From: an uncultured Bdellovibrionales bacterium
Lineage (GTDB): Bacteria > Bdellovibrionota > Bdellovibrionia > Bdellovibrionales > Bdellovibrionaceae
DNA: 64,000 bases
Direction: 5' to 3'
Assembly: GCA_903926205.1 (NCBI GenBank)
Contig: CAIYID010000070.1
Span: 1-64,000, forward strand
Shown here: piece after piece, positions 17,328 to 24,254 of the stretch
How the letters are laid out: every line of letters begins with the position of its first letter
Position numbering within the stretch: position 1 is the stretch's first letter
The notes under the pieces: generated by a model
Databases searched by the model: none
What the model saw: the letters and a program-made list of their open reading frames with translations, nothing else
Told to the model about the DNA's origin: nothing
Program-made: the position numbers and the translations under genes

Positions 17328-18814
17328 TGGAGAAGCAAGCTCATCAACAATTATTGAAGCGGCATTTACTCACGGCAGTTCTACTCGCGCTTGGTTTGCG
17401 TTTTTTATCGCTTTATTATGTTTGGGGGCCACAGGCTTTAGATGATTATTTAGATAATCTGATCCCATCCTGGAGACATTTTCAGGGTAGTTATCCTGAT
17501 ATTCACAATTATCGAAGCCCTTTATATATGTGGCTTTTGTCTTATTGGTTAAAGCTGGGGTCTATTTTTGGTGTCGAGCATGCGATCTCTCAAATTCGCT
17601 GGGTATATTTCCTCCAAGCTTTAGCCTCACTGTTAGGGATATTTGGTGTATATCGACTTTCAGAAAAAAAACCAAAGGCTTTCGTTGGCATTATTGCGAT
17701 GTATTTGGTTGCGGCCCATGGACTTATGCCTTTTGCGAGCACGAGATCTTTTATGGAATCTTTTGTTATGGGGCCGGTGACTTTAGGTTTTGCCTTATTA
17801 GCTGATCTCGATAGCGGCAAGAGACAAGATCTGAAAGCTTACTTAGGTTTTGTATTGTTAGGAATTTGCGCTTTACTCAGATTTCAAGCAGGTTTGTTTT
17901 ATATTGCCTGGATGGGTCTTTTTCTTTTTGAAAAAAAATGGAGATATTTTTGGCTTGGAATGGCTTTTGGCTTTGTGCTTCTTGGAGTTGAAGCCGAGTT
18001 AGATTTGCTTTATGGGCGAAAGGCCTTTCAAACTCTCCATGATTATTTTGTATTTAATAGTGATCAAGAAAGTGCAGGAGTGATGCCTTGGTATAACACT
18101 TGGATCACCTGGCTTGGGTTTATGTATTTTCCTTTTAGTTTTCTTTTGGGAAAATCCTGGTGGCTCTCCATAAAAAGAAATTGGCGAATATTTTTGCCGA
18201 TTCTTTTTTATGTGATTATTCATTCCCTTAACCCTCACAAAGAGGAACGCTACTTATATCCCATTCTACCATTGTCCTTTTTAATCTGGGCTGAAGCCTG
18301 GACGGAAGTTTTGACAGAGACCTTTATTTCTTTAAAATCCAAGTGGACGACTTATTTGTATTATTCGTTTTTTGGAGTATTTAATACTCTTGTTTTAGCC
18401 GTGGGATGTTTGGTGAATACCCAGGTGGGATTGATCGGTCCTTTTGGAGATATCGAATCCAAATTCGATCGAGTTCTTTACTTGGACTATGATGATATTG
18501 TCATGAGAAACGGCATGATGGGATATTTTGTTAGACCCCCTTCTCAACATATTTTAGTTAAAACGAACCCGGATTTTACTGATGCACAAGCGAGATTTGA
18601 AGAACACAAGGAATTGAGTCATTTGGTTTTGCTCTCTCGTCAGCAGGAAAACGAGAAGCCTTTTAAAGAGGTTTTTGGAAAATTAGCACAAAGTTATCAA
18701 TGCGGTGAACTGCTGAGAGCCAACTCATTATCAGATCAAGTTTTGTATTGGTTAAATCCGAATATTAATGAGCGTCGGCGACCAACGGAATACTTTATTT
18801 GCCATCGTCCGTGA
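17327..18814 (+). CDS. GT22/Alg9-like multi-pass glycosyltransferase
   Basis: A 495-residue integral membrane protein with about ten hydrophobic helices. The first loop carries LDDYLDNLIPSW with acidic residues, as in GT-C lipid-phosphosugar transferases. The HKEERYLYPILP segment matches the HKE-containing motif of the GT22 (Alg9/PIG-B mannosyltransferase) family. It would use a polyprenyl-phosphate sugar donor on the outer face of the inner membrane; the acceptor is unknown. Its ATG overlaps the stop of the peptidase gene (TAATG), giving tight coupling. GT39 or GT83 relatives are an alternative. Confidence 0.72.
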   Translation: MEKQAHQQLLKRHLLTAVLLALGLRFLSLYYVWGPQALDDYLDNLIPSWRHFQGSYPDIHNYRSPLYMWLLSYWLKLGSIFGVEHAISQIRWVYFLQALASLLGIFGVYRLSEKKPKAFVGIIAMYLVAAHGLMPFASTRSFMESFVMGPVTLGFALLADLDSGKRQDLKAYLGFVLLGICALLRFQAGLFYIAWMGLFLFEKKWRYFWLGMAFGFVLLGVEAELDLLYGRKAFQTLHDYFVFNSDQESAGVMPWYNTWITWLGFMYFPFSFLLGKSWWLSIKRNWRIFLPILFYVIIHSLNPHKEERYLYPILPLSFLIWAEAWTEVLTETFISLKSKWTTYLYYSFFGVFNTLVLAVGCLVNTQVGLIGPFGDIESKFDRVLYLDYDDIVMRNGMMGYFVRPPSQHILVKTNPDFTDAQARFEEHKELSHLVLLSRQQENEKPFKEVFGKLAQSYQCGELLRANSLSDQVLYWLNPNINERRRPTEYFICHRP

Positions 18815-18821
18815 TAAATCT

Positions 18822-19535
18822 CTAAATCATGTTATCGAAATAAATGTATTTTCTTTGTGAAAGCTCATTGTGAAGCTCGGTTTGCATTTGAGCACGAATC
18901 CCAGAAGTATATTCTTCAACCTGATGATCTTCCTCAAGAGCAAGTAATTTGGGAATTTGCACAGGTGGTAAGAACTTGATTTTCCACTTTGCAGGGAACG
19001 GAAAATAGTTAAGAGGAAGAGGGATTGTTTGACGAAAAACTTTTAATTGGCCCAAATTGATATTCGATTCTTCTGCACCGAGAATAAGTACGGGTACAAT
19101 CGGAGCGCCGGTCTCAACGGCCATTTTTACAAAGCCTTTTCGGAAATTTCGCAACCGATAACGATCCTTGGTGGGCTTAAAGTTTCCTTGTTCACCTTCA
19201 GGAAAAAGCATTAAGATCTTTTTCTTATCTAAGGCAGAGACTCCATCTGCATAGGAAGCTTCGACAAAGCCCAATTCTTTCGCTGGACGACGCAGTAAAC
19301 CACCTTCAAACCATAATTTATGAAGAAGAATTCTTGGTACGCGACCATGATTTTTGCAAATCCAGTGACTGAGTAAAAGAGCATCCAGCCCAATAAAGCC
19401 TGAATGGTTAGGAATCAAGATTACAGGTCCTGTTTTTGGGAGATGCTCTGCTCCTTCAACTTCAACTCGAAAATACTTTGCCAATACTTCTAATAAGTAG
19501 TGTGGAATAGTTCGGTAAAGAAGTTTTTTAGCCAA
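18822..19535 (-). CDS. PlsC-like lysophospholipid acyltransferase
   Basis: A 237-residue acyltransferase of the PlsC (1-acylglycerol-3-phosphate) superfamily. The catalytic block is NHSGFIGLD, with His and Asp separated by two residues more than the classic HX4D. LFPEGEQGNF is the second conserved block, and VPVLILGAEES the fourth. A related subgroup with the NHSG form is known from many environmental bacteria. The start is a TTG at 19535 with GGAGG six bases upstream; no ATG fits. It faces the GT22-like gene, stops 8 bases apart. The substrate is inferred to be a lysolipid. Confidence 0.78.
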   Translation of the reverse strand: MAKKLLYRTIPHYLLEVLAKYFRVEVEGAEHLPKTGPVILIPNHSGFIGLDALLLSHWICKNHGRVPRILLHKLWFEGGLLRRPAKELGFVEASYADGVSALDKKKILMLFPEGEQGNFKPTKDRYRLRNFRKGFVKMAVETGAPIVPVLILGAEESNINLGQLKVFRQTIPLPLNYFPFPAKWKIKFLPPVQIPKLLALEEDHQVEEYTSGIRAQMQTELHNELSQRKYIYFDNMI

Positions 19536-19609
19536 TAAGCACCTCCATGTGCCAATTCACTCAAAGATCACGCGATATTTAATCGAGAATATTTCTTGAT
19601 GCCTCGCTC

Positions 19610-20392
19610 TTAAAGAACGGACTCGCTTAAATATTCGGCCACGCTTTCATGGGATGGCTTGATGGCTTTTTTGCCAGCTTCCCAATTTGCAGGGCAAACT
19701 TCTCCGTTTTTCTCAAAGTATTGAAGAGCATCCACCATTCGAAGAGCCTCCTCAACGTTTCGTCCGAGAGGTAGGTCGTTCACAAGTTGGTGGCGCACAA
19801 TTCCACTCTGATCCAGAAGGAAAAGCGCACGATAAGCAACACCTTCATCTGATAGCACACCATAGTCTTGTGCGATTTTTCCACCCAAATCAGAAATAAG
19901 TCCGTAGGTAATCCCTTTAATGCCACCGTCTTTTCGCGGAGTTTTTAACCAAGCAAGGTGAGAGAATTGGCTGTCTACACTACAGGCTAGGACTTCCACT
20001 CCTTTTTTAGTAAATTCATTGAGTTTTTCTTGGAAGGCGTGCAGTTCTGTTGGACAGACAAAAGTGAAATCCAATGGGTAAAAGAAAAGTACCACATGCT
20101 TTCCTTCGTATTGCGAAAGTTCGATTTCCTTAAAGTCTTTTTCGAAGACAGCAGTGGCTTTAAAGTTGGGTGCTTTTCTACCAATGAGCACTCGAGAAGA
20201 ATGGTTTTCTGGTTTTGTGGGAGTTACTAATTGAGCAAAAGTTTTAAGATTACCTTGGAAATTATGTTTTTCTCTATCAATAAAACTTTTTACTTTTTCA
20301 CTGAAGTCTTTAGTCGTTGGAGCAAAACGATTTTTGTTTTTTTTTCCGCTCGTTGTTGTTTCATTTTCATTATTTTGTTTTTGGTTAGGCAT
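19610..20392 (-). CDS. 2-Cys peroxiredoxin with basic N-terminal extension
   Basis: A 260-residue thiol peroxidase of the AhpC/TSA family that reduces hydrogen peroxide and organic hydroperoxides. The peroxidatic Cys113 lies in DFTFVCPTE and the resolving Cys233 in GEVCPANW, so it is a typical 2-Cys enzyme. The start at 20392 has AGGAGA eight bases upstream. The first 60 or so residues, rich in Asn, Lys, Gln and Glu, precede the normal domain and make the protein longer than the usual 190-200 residues. They do not look like a signal peptide. No reductase gene (ahpF) is adjacent. Confidence 0.9.
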   Translation of the reverse strand: MPNQKQNNENETTTSGKKNKNRFAPTTKDFSEKVKSFIDREKHNFQGNLKTFAQLVTPTKPENHSSRVLIGRKAPNFKATAVFEKDFKEIELSQYEGKHVVLFFYPLDFTFVCPTELHAFQEKLNEFTKKGVEVLACSVDSQFSHLAWLKTPRKDGGIKGITYGLISDLGGKIAQDYGVLSDEGVAYRALFLLDQSGIVRHQLVNDLPLGRNVEEALRMVDALQYFEKNGEVCPANWEAGKKAIKPSHESVAEYLSESVL

Positions 20393-20426
20393 AAAATATT
20401 CTCCTGTTTGTTTCTGTAAAATGAAG

Positions 20427-20455
20427 ACTATAGAATAAACCAATGTGATTCTCAA
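20427..20455 (-). promoter_or_regulatory. Sigma-70-type promoter of the peroxiredoxin gene
   Basis: On the minus strand TTGAGA, 17 bases, TATAGT: five of six matches in both boxes. It predicts a leader of about 28 bases containing the Shine-Dalgarno sequence of the peroxiredoxin gene. Confidence 0.6.
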
Positions 20456-20683
20456 TTAGGACTAGACCCATGAGGAAATATTATTTTTTATTAGATAATT
20501 GTTGTGTGTTGGACTTTGTATTCTACTGATATGACTTAATTAGCCTTCTGCAGCTAAAGAGAATCTTAAGTCTAATATCGCAAGTAAAAATAATTTATCA
20601 AAAAATGTTGACTAGAAAAATAGATTAACAGAGTACAAAAAATGATCTCGTTCGATGTTCTTTCAAGGAACGTTTAAGCTTAC

Positions 20684-20760
20684 GCGACTCAGTATTGGAT
20701 TTAATGTGAAAATTTCAAGGTACACTGATTGCAGTGCTAGACAGTGTTGGATTGAGTCGC
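20684..20760 (+). promoter_or_regulatory. Structured leader before a small membrane protein
   Basis: GCGACTCA (20684-20691) pairs perfectly with TGAGTCGC (20753-20760), closing a loop of 61 bases. Two further pairs extend it inward. Inside, CACTG (20723-20727) and CAGTG (20732-20736) form a small hairpin. The element ends 23 bases before the ATG at 20784. The direct repeat CAGTRTTGGATT occurs next to both arms. It may be a cis-acting RNA element; no known riboswitch class is recognised. Confidence 0.35.
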
Positions 20761-20783
20761 TGAATGTTATGCGAGGAGAGTCT

Positions 20784-20978
20784 ATGCTAGAATTTTATGA
20801 AACACTGAACTTTATATTTCTCTTTGGTTTGTTTTTTAGTGTAGTCGTTGTAATCATTGTGCCTGGTGTTGCCGTATTTTTCTCGGCCTTGGGTTATGCG
20901 CTAGTTACTACTGCACAGCTTTTAACCAAGGCCTATCGACGACTCACTTTTAGTTCTAGGATAAGATTTTTAGGATAA
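20784..20978 (+). CDS. Small membrane protein
   Basis: A 64-residue protein that is almost entirely hydrophobic from residue 8 to 40 (one long or two short helices) with a basic C-terminus (KAYRRLTFSSRIR), so the tail probably faces the cytoplasm. The start at 20784 has GGAGAG just upstream; an in-frame ATG at 20655 has no ribosome-binding site and would add a segment that overlaps the structured leader. The last codons overlap the convergent gene by 9 bases. Function unknown. Confidence 0.55.
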   Translation: MLEFYETLNFIFLFGLFFSVVVVIIVPGVAVFFSALGYALVTTAQLLTKAYRRLTFSSRIRFLG

Positions 20979-21359
20979 CTTTATTGGTTCGTTAAATAGA
21001 TCGTAAGTCCTATAAAATTTTCGGGCGGCTGCGAGGATTTGGTTTTCAGTTGGATGATCACTGTTTTCTATTCCGATAATACTTTTTGCTAAATCGCCGT
21101 TATGATGTTTCTCGAGGTGAGATTTAAAATGATTTTTCGCAAGACCAGGTCCTAAAATTAATAATTTTTCTGCATTTTTTAATTTAATAGCAAGGTCTCG
21201 AAAAAAATGTTCGGAAGCCGTGTCGGAATGATTGTCTCTTTTATTGTGTGTATGGTGATCCATTCCTTTTTTTTCCAAGTGAGATTTTTCAATCCCTGAT
21301 GGTTTCAGTGAAAAGATTTGTGCTTTCTCAGAGTCTAACCAAATAACGTAATCTGCCAT
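20970..21359 (-). CDS. Conserved-looking protein, eRF1/host-attachment-like
   Basis: A 129-residue soluble protein. It begins with MADYVIWLDSEKAQIF, has a His-rich middle (DHHTHNKRDNHSD), then LLILGPGLAKNHFKSHL and a DHPTENQILAAARKF helix. This order (short strand pair, His stretch, GPG-A-K-F motif, DHP motif) resembles small proteins related to eRF1/Pelota domain 2, which are sometimes annotated as translational machinery or host attachment proteins. The link is from memory of the pattern and is modest. It is monocistronic. Confidence 0.55.
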   Translation of the reverse strand: MADYVIWLDSEKAQIFSLKPSGIEKSHLEKKGMDHHTHNKRDNHSDTASEHFFRDLAIKLKNAEKLLILGPGLAKNHFKSHLEKHHNGDLAKSIIGIENSDHPTENQILAAARKFYRTYDLFNEPIKLS

Positions 21360-21533
21360 AAGATCTCCCTTCAGTATGAATTAGGTGTTTCATTATTCTC
21401 CAGTCAGAAAGGAAAGCAATGGTTTTCAGATGTACGATGGGGCATTTTTACCCAAAATAAGGAATAATTTGATTTTGATTTATTGTCGCAATGCTCAAAT
21501 GACCTAGAGACCTTGGTCAAGCTTTCTTTCAAA

Positions 21534-21549
21534 TGGCACAAAGTATGCA
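21534..21549 (+). promoter_or_regulatory. Sigma-54-type promoter before a DksA-like gene
   Basis: TGGCACAAAGTATGCA follows the -24/-12 consensus with GG-N10-GC spacing; only the first T of TTGCA and the seventh base differ. The predicted start point is about 21559-21560, roughly 50 bases before the DksA-like start. TGACC and GGTCA arms (21500-21519) lie upstream as a possible but weak activator dyad. Confidence 0.55.
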
Positions 21550-21586
21550 ATTTAAAATCATTCAAATATTTAGTTTTGGTACAAAA

Positions 21587-21613
21587 ATGTTCAACAAATG
21601 GGTGGTTATATGA
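21587..21613 (+). CDS. Possible 8-codon leader ORF
   Basis: An ATG at 21587 opens eight codons whose TGA overlaps the DksA-like start at 21610 as ATGA. It lies inside the leader predicted from the sigma-54-type promoter. No Shine-Dalgarno precedes it. It is listed because the same arrangement recurs before two other genes in this window. Confidence 0.2.
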   Translation: MFNKWVVI

Positions 21614-22032
21614 ATATGGAAATTGAAAATCACATTTTTTCAGCAAAAGACAAAAACACATGGCGGAAACTTCTAGAAGCGCGCAGGGAAATTCTTTTTT
21701 CAAGTGAAGAAGTGTTGAAAAAAAATGTACTGACTGAATTATCTGCCGCAGCAACAGGTGAGATATCGAATATTCGATTACATTCGGCAGATCTTGCAAC
21801 AGAGAGCCAAGAGTTAGATATTTTAGGAACTTTGTCTGAAAAAAATCTTAAAGGTCTTCATGATGTTGAAGATGCAATGGATCGTTTGGAGCAAGGTTCT
21901 TTTGGGCAATGTGTTAGCTGTGGCGGGCCCATCATGGAAGAGCGTATGAAGGCAATTCCTGAAGCTAAGTATTGTGTCGATTGCGCTAAAGAATTTGAAA
22001 AAACCAGAAAAGAAAAACTTCGAGGGGCTTAA
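21610..22032 (+). CDS. DksA/TraR-type zinc-finger protein
   Basis: A 140-residue relative of DksA, which binds in the RNA polymerase secondary channel. The four-Cys zinc finger is complete: CVSCGG, then YCVDC, near the C-terminus. The preceding 80 residues form the helical coiled-coil region, ending MDRLEQGSFGQC. The coiled-coil tip residues (D-A-x-x-R-A in E. coli DksA) are not clearly present, so regulation with ppGpp is uncertain. The start at 21610 has GGTGG five bases upstream; ATGs at 21598 and 21616 are alternatives. It lies behind a sigma-54-type promoter. Confidence 0.8.
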   Translation: MNMEIENHIFSAKDKNTWRKLLEARREILFSSEEVLKKNVLTELSAAATGEISNIRLHSADLATESQELDILGTLSEKNLKGLHDVEDAMDRLEQGSFGQCVSCGGPIMEERMKAIPEAKYCVDCAKEFEKTRKEKLRGA

Positions 22033-22094
22033 AAATACTTTTCATTTTCCGCATTTCGGATCGGAGTTCATAACTCAATCGAAGAAAGGAGTGA

Positions 22095-22157
22095 ATGAGT
22101 CTTGCGCTCCCTTTGCAGTTCTCCTTGTTAACAATCCAAAAAAAGGAGGATTTATGA
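22095..22157 (+). CDS. Possible 20-codon leader ORF
   Basis: An ATG at 22095 follows AAAGGAG (spacing only 3 bases) and opens 20 codons with a hydrophobic front and charged tail. The TGA overlaps the next start at 22154 as ATGA. It could be a coupled leader peptide for the small secreted protein. Short length makes chance likely. Confidence 0.3.
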   Translation: MSLALPLQFSLLTIQKKEDL

Positions 22158-22396
22158 ATTTCATGAAAATATTGTCAACAGCTGTGATCGTTGGATCTTT
22201 GGTGGGATCTGCGGCTTTTGCTGCTCCACGTGCAAGTGGCATTGAAGGACGGGGGCAAACAAAAATGGCTCCAGCTCATAAAGCAAAAAAGAAAACCACA
22301 CGAAGAATGGCTCATTCGGAAAAAAAAGTGGTTAAACCCAATTTAAATAAACCAAGATTAAATAAGCCAGGACAAAAACTGGTTTCAAGAGAATAA
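22154..22396 (+). CDS. Small basic exported protein
   Basis: An 80-residue protein with GGAGG five bases before the ATG and a clear signal peptide (MNFMKIL, hydrophobic core, AAFA cleavage). The mature part, about 56 residues, is strongly basic (KAKKKTTRR, two copies of a LNKP element) with no Cys and no predicted regular fold. It might bind nucleic acid, cell wall or lipopolysaccharide, but nothing in the sequence decides this. It follows the DksA-like gene by about 120 bases and ends before a strong hairpin. Confidence 0.65.
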   Translation: MNFMKILSTAVIVGSLVGSAAFAAPRASGIEGRGQTKMAPAHKAKKKTTRRMAHSEKKVVKPNLNKPRLNKPGQKLVSRE

Positions 22397-22435
22397 TTTT
22401 TCTCAGGAGTAGGTCACTTTCCTGAGATCAACAAA

Positions 22436-22463
22436 AAGCCGGGGTGATTTTTCACCCCGGCTT
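22436..22463. terminator. Bidirectional hairpin terminator
   Basis: A 12-bp perfect stem (AAGCCGGGGTGA with TCACCCCGGCTT) around a 4-base T loop, between convergent genes. Read on the minus strand it is followed by a run ending TTTTTGTT, so it fits a Rho-independent terminator best in that direction. A second, weaker 8-bp stem lies at 22401-22427. Confidence 0.8.
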
Positions 22464-22488
22464 CGTATTAATATTTATTTCAAAATAA

Positions 22489-23391
22489 TTACTCAGTTGT
22501 TGAGGTGCTAGGATCGATGTTTAAGCCAAGTTTTTCAACGAGGCCGGAAGTAATTCCGCCGATACTGTTAAAGAAAGATTGAGCATCAACCACGTAAGAA
22601 ACTGTCGCGTGTGCATCAAGTTTTGCTGTGAGTCCATTTTCCCATGCTGCAGTGATTACGATGTTATTGATGGCGCCTGATTTTCCCCAGTTTTTTAAAG
22701 TTTGAACTTTGAAGTTGTTGCCGACACCAAGGGCAAATGAAGCTGAGGCGCCTGTCAAAAGACCTTTGAATTCTGAAGCAGAGTTCAATTCACCAAAAAT
22801 GATTCCGGCTCCGATTCGTCCATTGGCTCCTCCGCCGACACCAACACCAGCATTAGCTGTGGGAAATACAACGAGGGCTGTATCCATTGATATGGAATCA
22901 GACACAATTTTATGAGTATCAATTTCCATGACTTGAACTCGTTGTGGAACGAAAATAAAGCCCATCATCACTGCGCCGCCAGCGCTGATCCCAAGATTTG
23001 CAGTCACCTCGACTCCACCAAATGCAATAAATGCCGAAGGTAAAACATTATAAAAATGAAAACCATATTGAACTTGATTGCCATAATATTTTTGCGTGAA
23101 AGCTAAAACTTGATCAATTGATTTTTCAAACGCGTCAGCATTTTTAATCAACTTATCGTCCATTTTTTGGACTGGTGTTAAACGAGGATTTTGAGCATCT
23201 AAGGAATCTAATTGGGCAACGATTCGAGCGGTTGCTTTTTTAATGGCTTCTTGTTGTTGTTGATCAAGGGTTAAGACAACAGGAGTTTTTATGTAGATAT
23301 ATTTATGATCTCGAGTGTAGATCGAGGTGGCCATTGATGTTGATGCGGTGAGAGCAAGAACAAGAAACACAAATGAACGATAAGTTTTCAT
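22489..23391 (-). CDS. Exported protein with Gly/Ala-rich beta region, unknown
   Basis: A 300-residue protein with a signal peptide (MKTYRSFVFLVL, cleavage near SMA). The mature N-terminus contains an alpha-helical stretch rich in Gln (about 45-115). Then comes a long region of alternating Gly/Ala and hydrophobic residues (NLGISAGGAVMMG, AGVGVGGGANGRIGAG) that resembles amphipathic strands of a membrane-associated barrel or a YSC84-like lipid-binding fold. There is no C-terminal aromatic residue typical of outer-membrane barrels (it ends STSTTE). GGAGA precedes the ATG. The gene ends at a strong hairpin. Confidence 0.68.
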   Translation of the reverse strand: MKTYRSFVFLVLALTASTSMATSIYTRDHKYIYIKTPVVLTLDQQQQEAIKKATARIVAQLDSLDAQNPRLTPVQKMDDKLIKNADAFEKSIDQVLAFTQKYYGNQVQYGFHFYNVLPSAFIAFGGVEVTANLGISAGGAVMMGFIFVPQRVQVMEIDTHKIVSDSISMDTALVVFPTANAGVGVGGGANGRIGAGIIFGELNSASEFKGLLTGASASFALGVGNNFKVQTLKNWGKSGAINNIVITAAWENGLTAKLDAHATVSYVVDAQSFFNSIGGITSGLVEKLGLNIDPSTSTTE

Positions 23392-23513
23392 TAAAATTCT
23401 CCTTTTGGATTCGACGAGTAAATACCTCTCTATAAGAATTCAGTGGAAAAAAACTGATTTTTTTAGGAATTTTTCTTTGTTTGTCGCTGGAATCCTATTG
23501 AAAATTCATGATT

Positions 23514-23528
23514 GTCTAAATTTTAGAC
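23514..23528. promoter_or_regulatory. Perfect 15-base dyad in a divergent gap
   Basis: GTCTAAA and TTTAGAC flank a single central T. It lies between two divergent genes, 20 bases before the -35 box of the rightward promoter, so it is placed to act as an operator for one or both. The regulator is unknown. Confidence 0.45.
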
Positions 23529-23548
23529 GGCAATAATTTCATTTACTT

Positions 23549-23576
23549 TTGACAGACAAGGACTAACTGTCACAAT
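23549..23576 (+). promoter_or_regulatory. Sigma-70-type promoter, leaderless type
   Basis: TTGACA (perfect -35), 16 bases, CACAAT. The -10 box ends 6 bases before the ATG at 23583, so the predicted start point meets the start codon. Only a weak AGAG could serve as ribosome-binding site. Confidence 0.5.
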
Positions 23577-23582
23577 AGAGAA

Positions 23583-24245
23583 ATGAAAAGTAGTGAGAGA
23601 CAAGAACATGGCAAAACAAAAACTCAGGTATTTTTACTAGGTTTTCTTTTCTTTTTATTTTGTTCTGAATTCGCTCATAGTGACTCTATTTTTTGGAAAG
23701 GACCTTTTTTTTGGGATGAAAAGCCAGAGATTTCTAAACGCATGAGAACAGAGCGGTATATTCCTGTTTCGGTGATCTCTAAAGATGATAAAGGGTCTGC
23801 TATTTGGTGGATGAAGGGTGCAGGCAGAGTTGAAGCTCCAGCTGAATATGTTTTTAACTATGCGCGGGATATGAAAAAACTGGCGCAGCAGAAAGAACAT
23901 TTTGAAGATATTCAGTGGAAAGCGGAGTCTTCTGAATTAGTTTTTAAGCTCAAAGCCTTGGGTAAATCGATTAAATTTAGGCTTAAAATTTGGGAAACAA
24001 AGACAACTGGGGAGTTTATTCTTCACTTTCATTTTTCGGAAGGACCTCTTTCTGGGAGCGAAGGAGTAGTGATTGTTAAGGAAGTAGCGCGTCAAGAGGC
24101 TCAGGTGAGCCTCGTCATGTACCATGAGGGTGATTTATTTAGCTTTGGTAATTTTATTATGTCGATTGCTGTTGAGGGAGTTTTGCATCATATGGCAGAA
24201 TCCCTGAGATCTTCCGTCGAACAAGCTTGGAAGACTGAAAAATAA
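23583..24245 (+). CDS. Exported START/SRPBCC-like protein
   Basis: A 220-residue protein with a polar start and a hydrophobic segment (about residues 16-31, VFLLGFLFFLFCSEF) ending in a possible signal cleavage near AHS. The rest fits a START/SRPBCC-like helix-grip fold: GAGRVEAPAEYVFNYARDMKKL followed by antiparallel strands and a long C-terminal helix. Such folds hold lipids or other hydrophobic ligands. Placement outside the inner membrane would be unusual but is known for START-like proteins in predators and myxobacteria; this is inference. It begins a unit running towards the PilZ-like gene. Confidence 0.65.
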   Translation: MKSSERQEHGKTKTQVFLLGFLFFLFCSEFAHSDSIFWKGPFFWDEKPEISKRMRTERYIPVSVISKDDKGSAIWWMKGAGRVEAPAEYVFNYARDMKKLAQQKEHFEDIQWKAESSELVFKLKALGKSIKFRLKIWETKTTGEFILHFHFSEGPLSGSEGVVIVKEVARQEAQVSLVMYHEGDLFSFGNFIMSIAVEGVLHHMAESLRSSVEQAWKTEK

Positions 24246-24254
24246 GGTAGGTCG

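Noticed and set aside
21404-21799. Minus-strand open frame of 131 codons before and over the DksA-like gene
   Set aside because: Runs across the sigma-54-type promoter and the start of the DksA-like gene, with no ribosome-binding site and no protein-like pattern.
22401-22427. 8-bp stem TCTCAGGA/TCCTGAGA as a second terminator
   Set aside because: Loop of 11 bases and no T-run in either direction; the neighbouring 12-bp hairpin is a better terminator.
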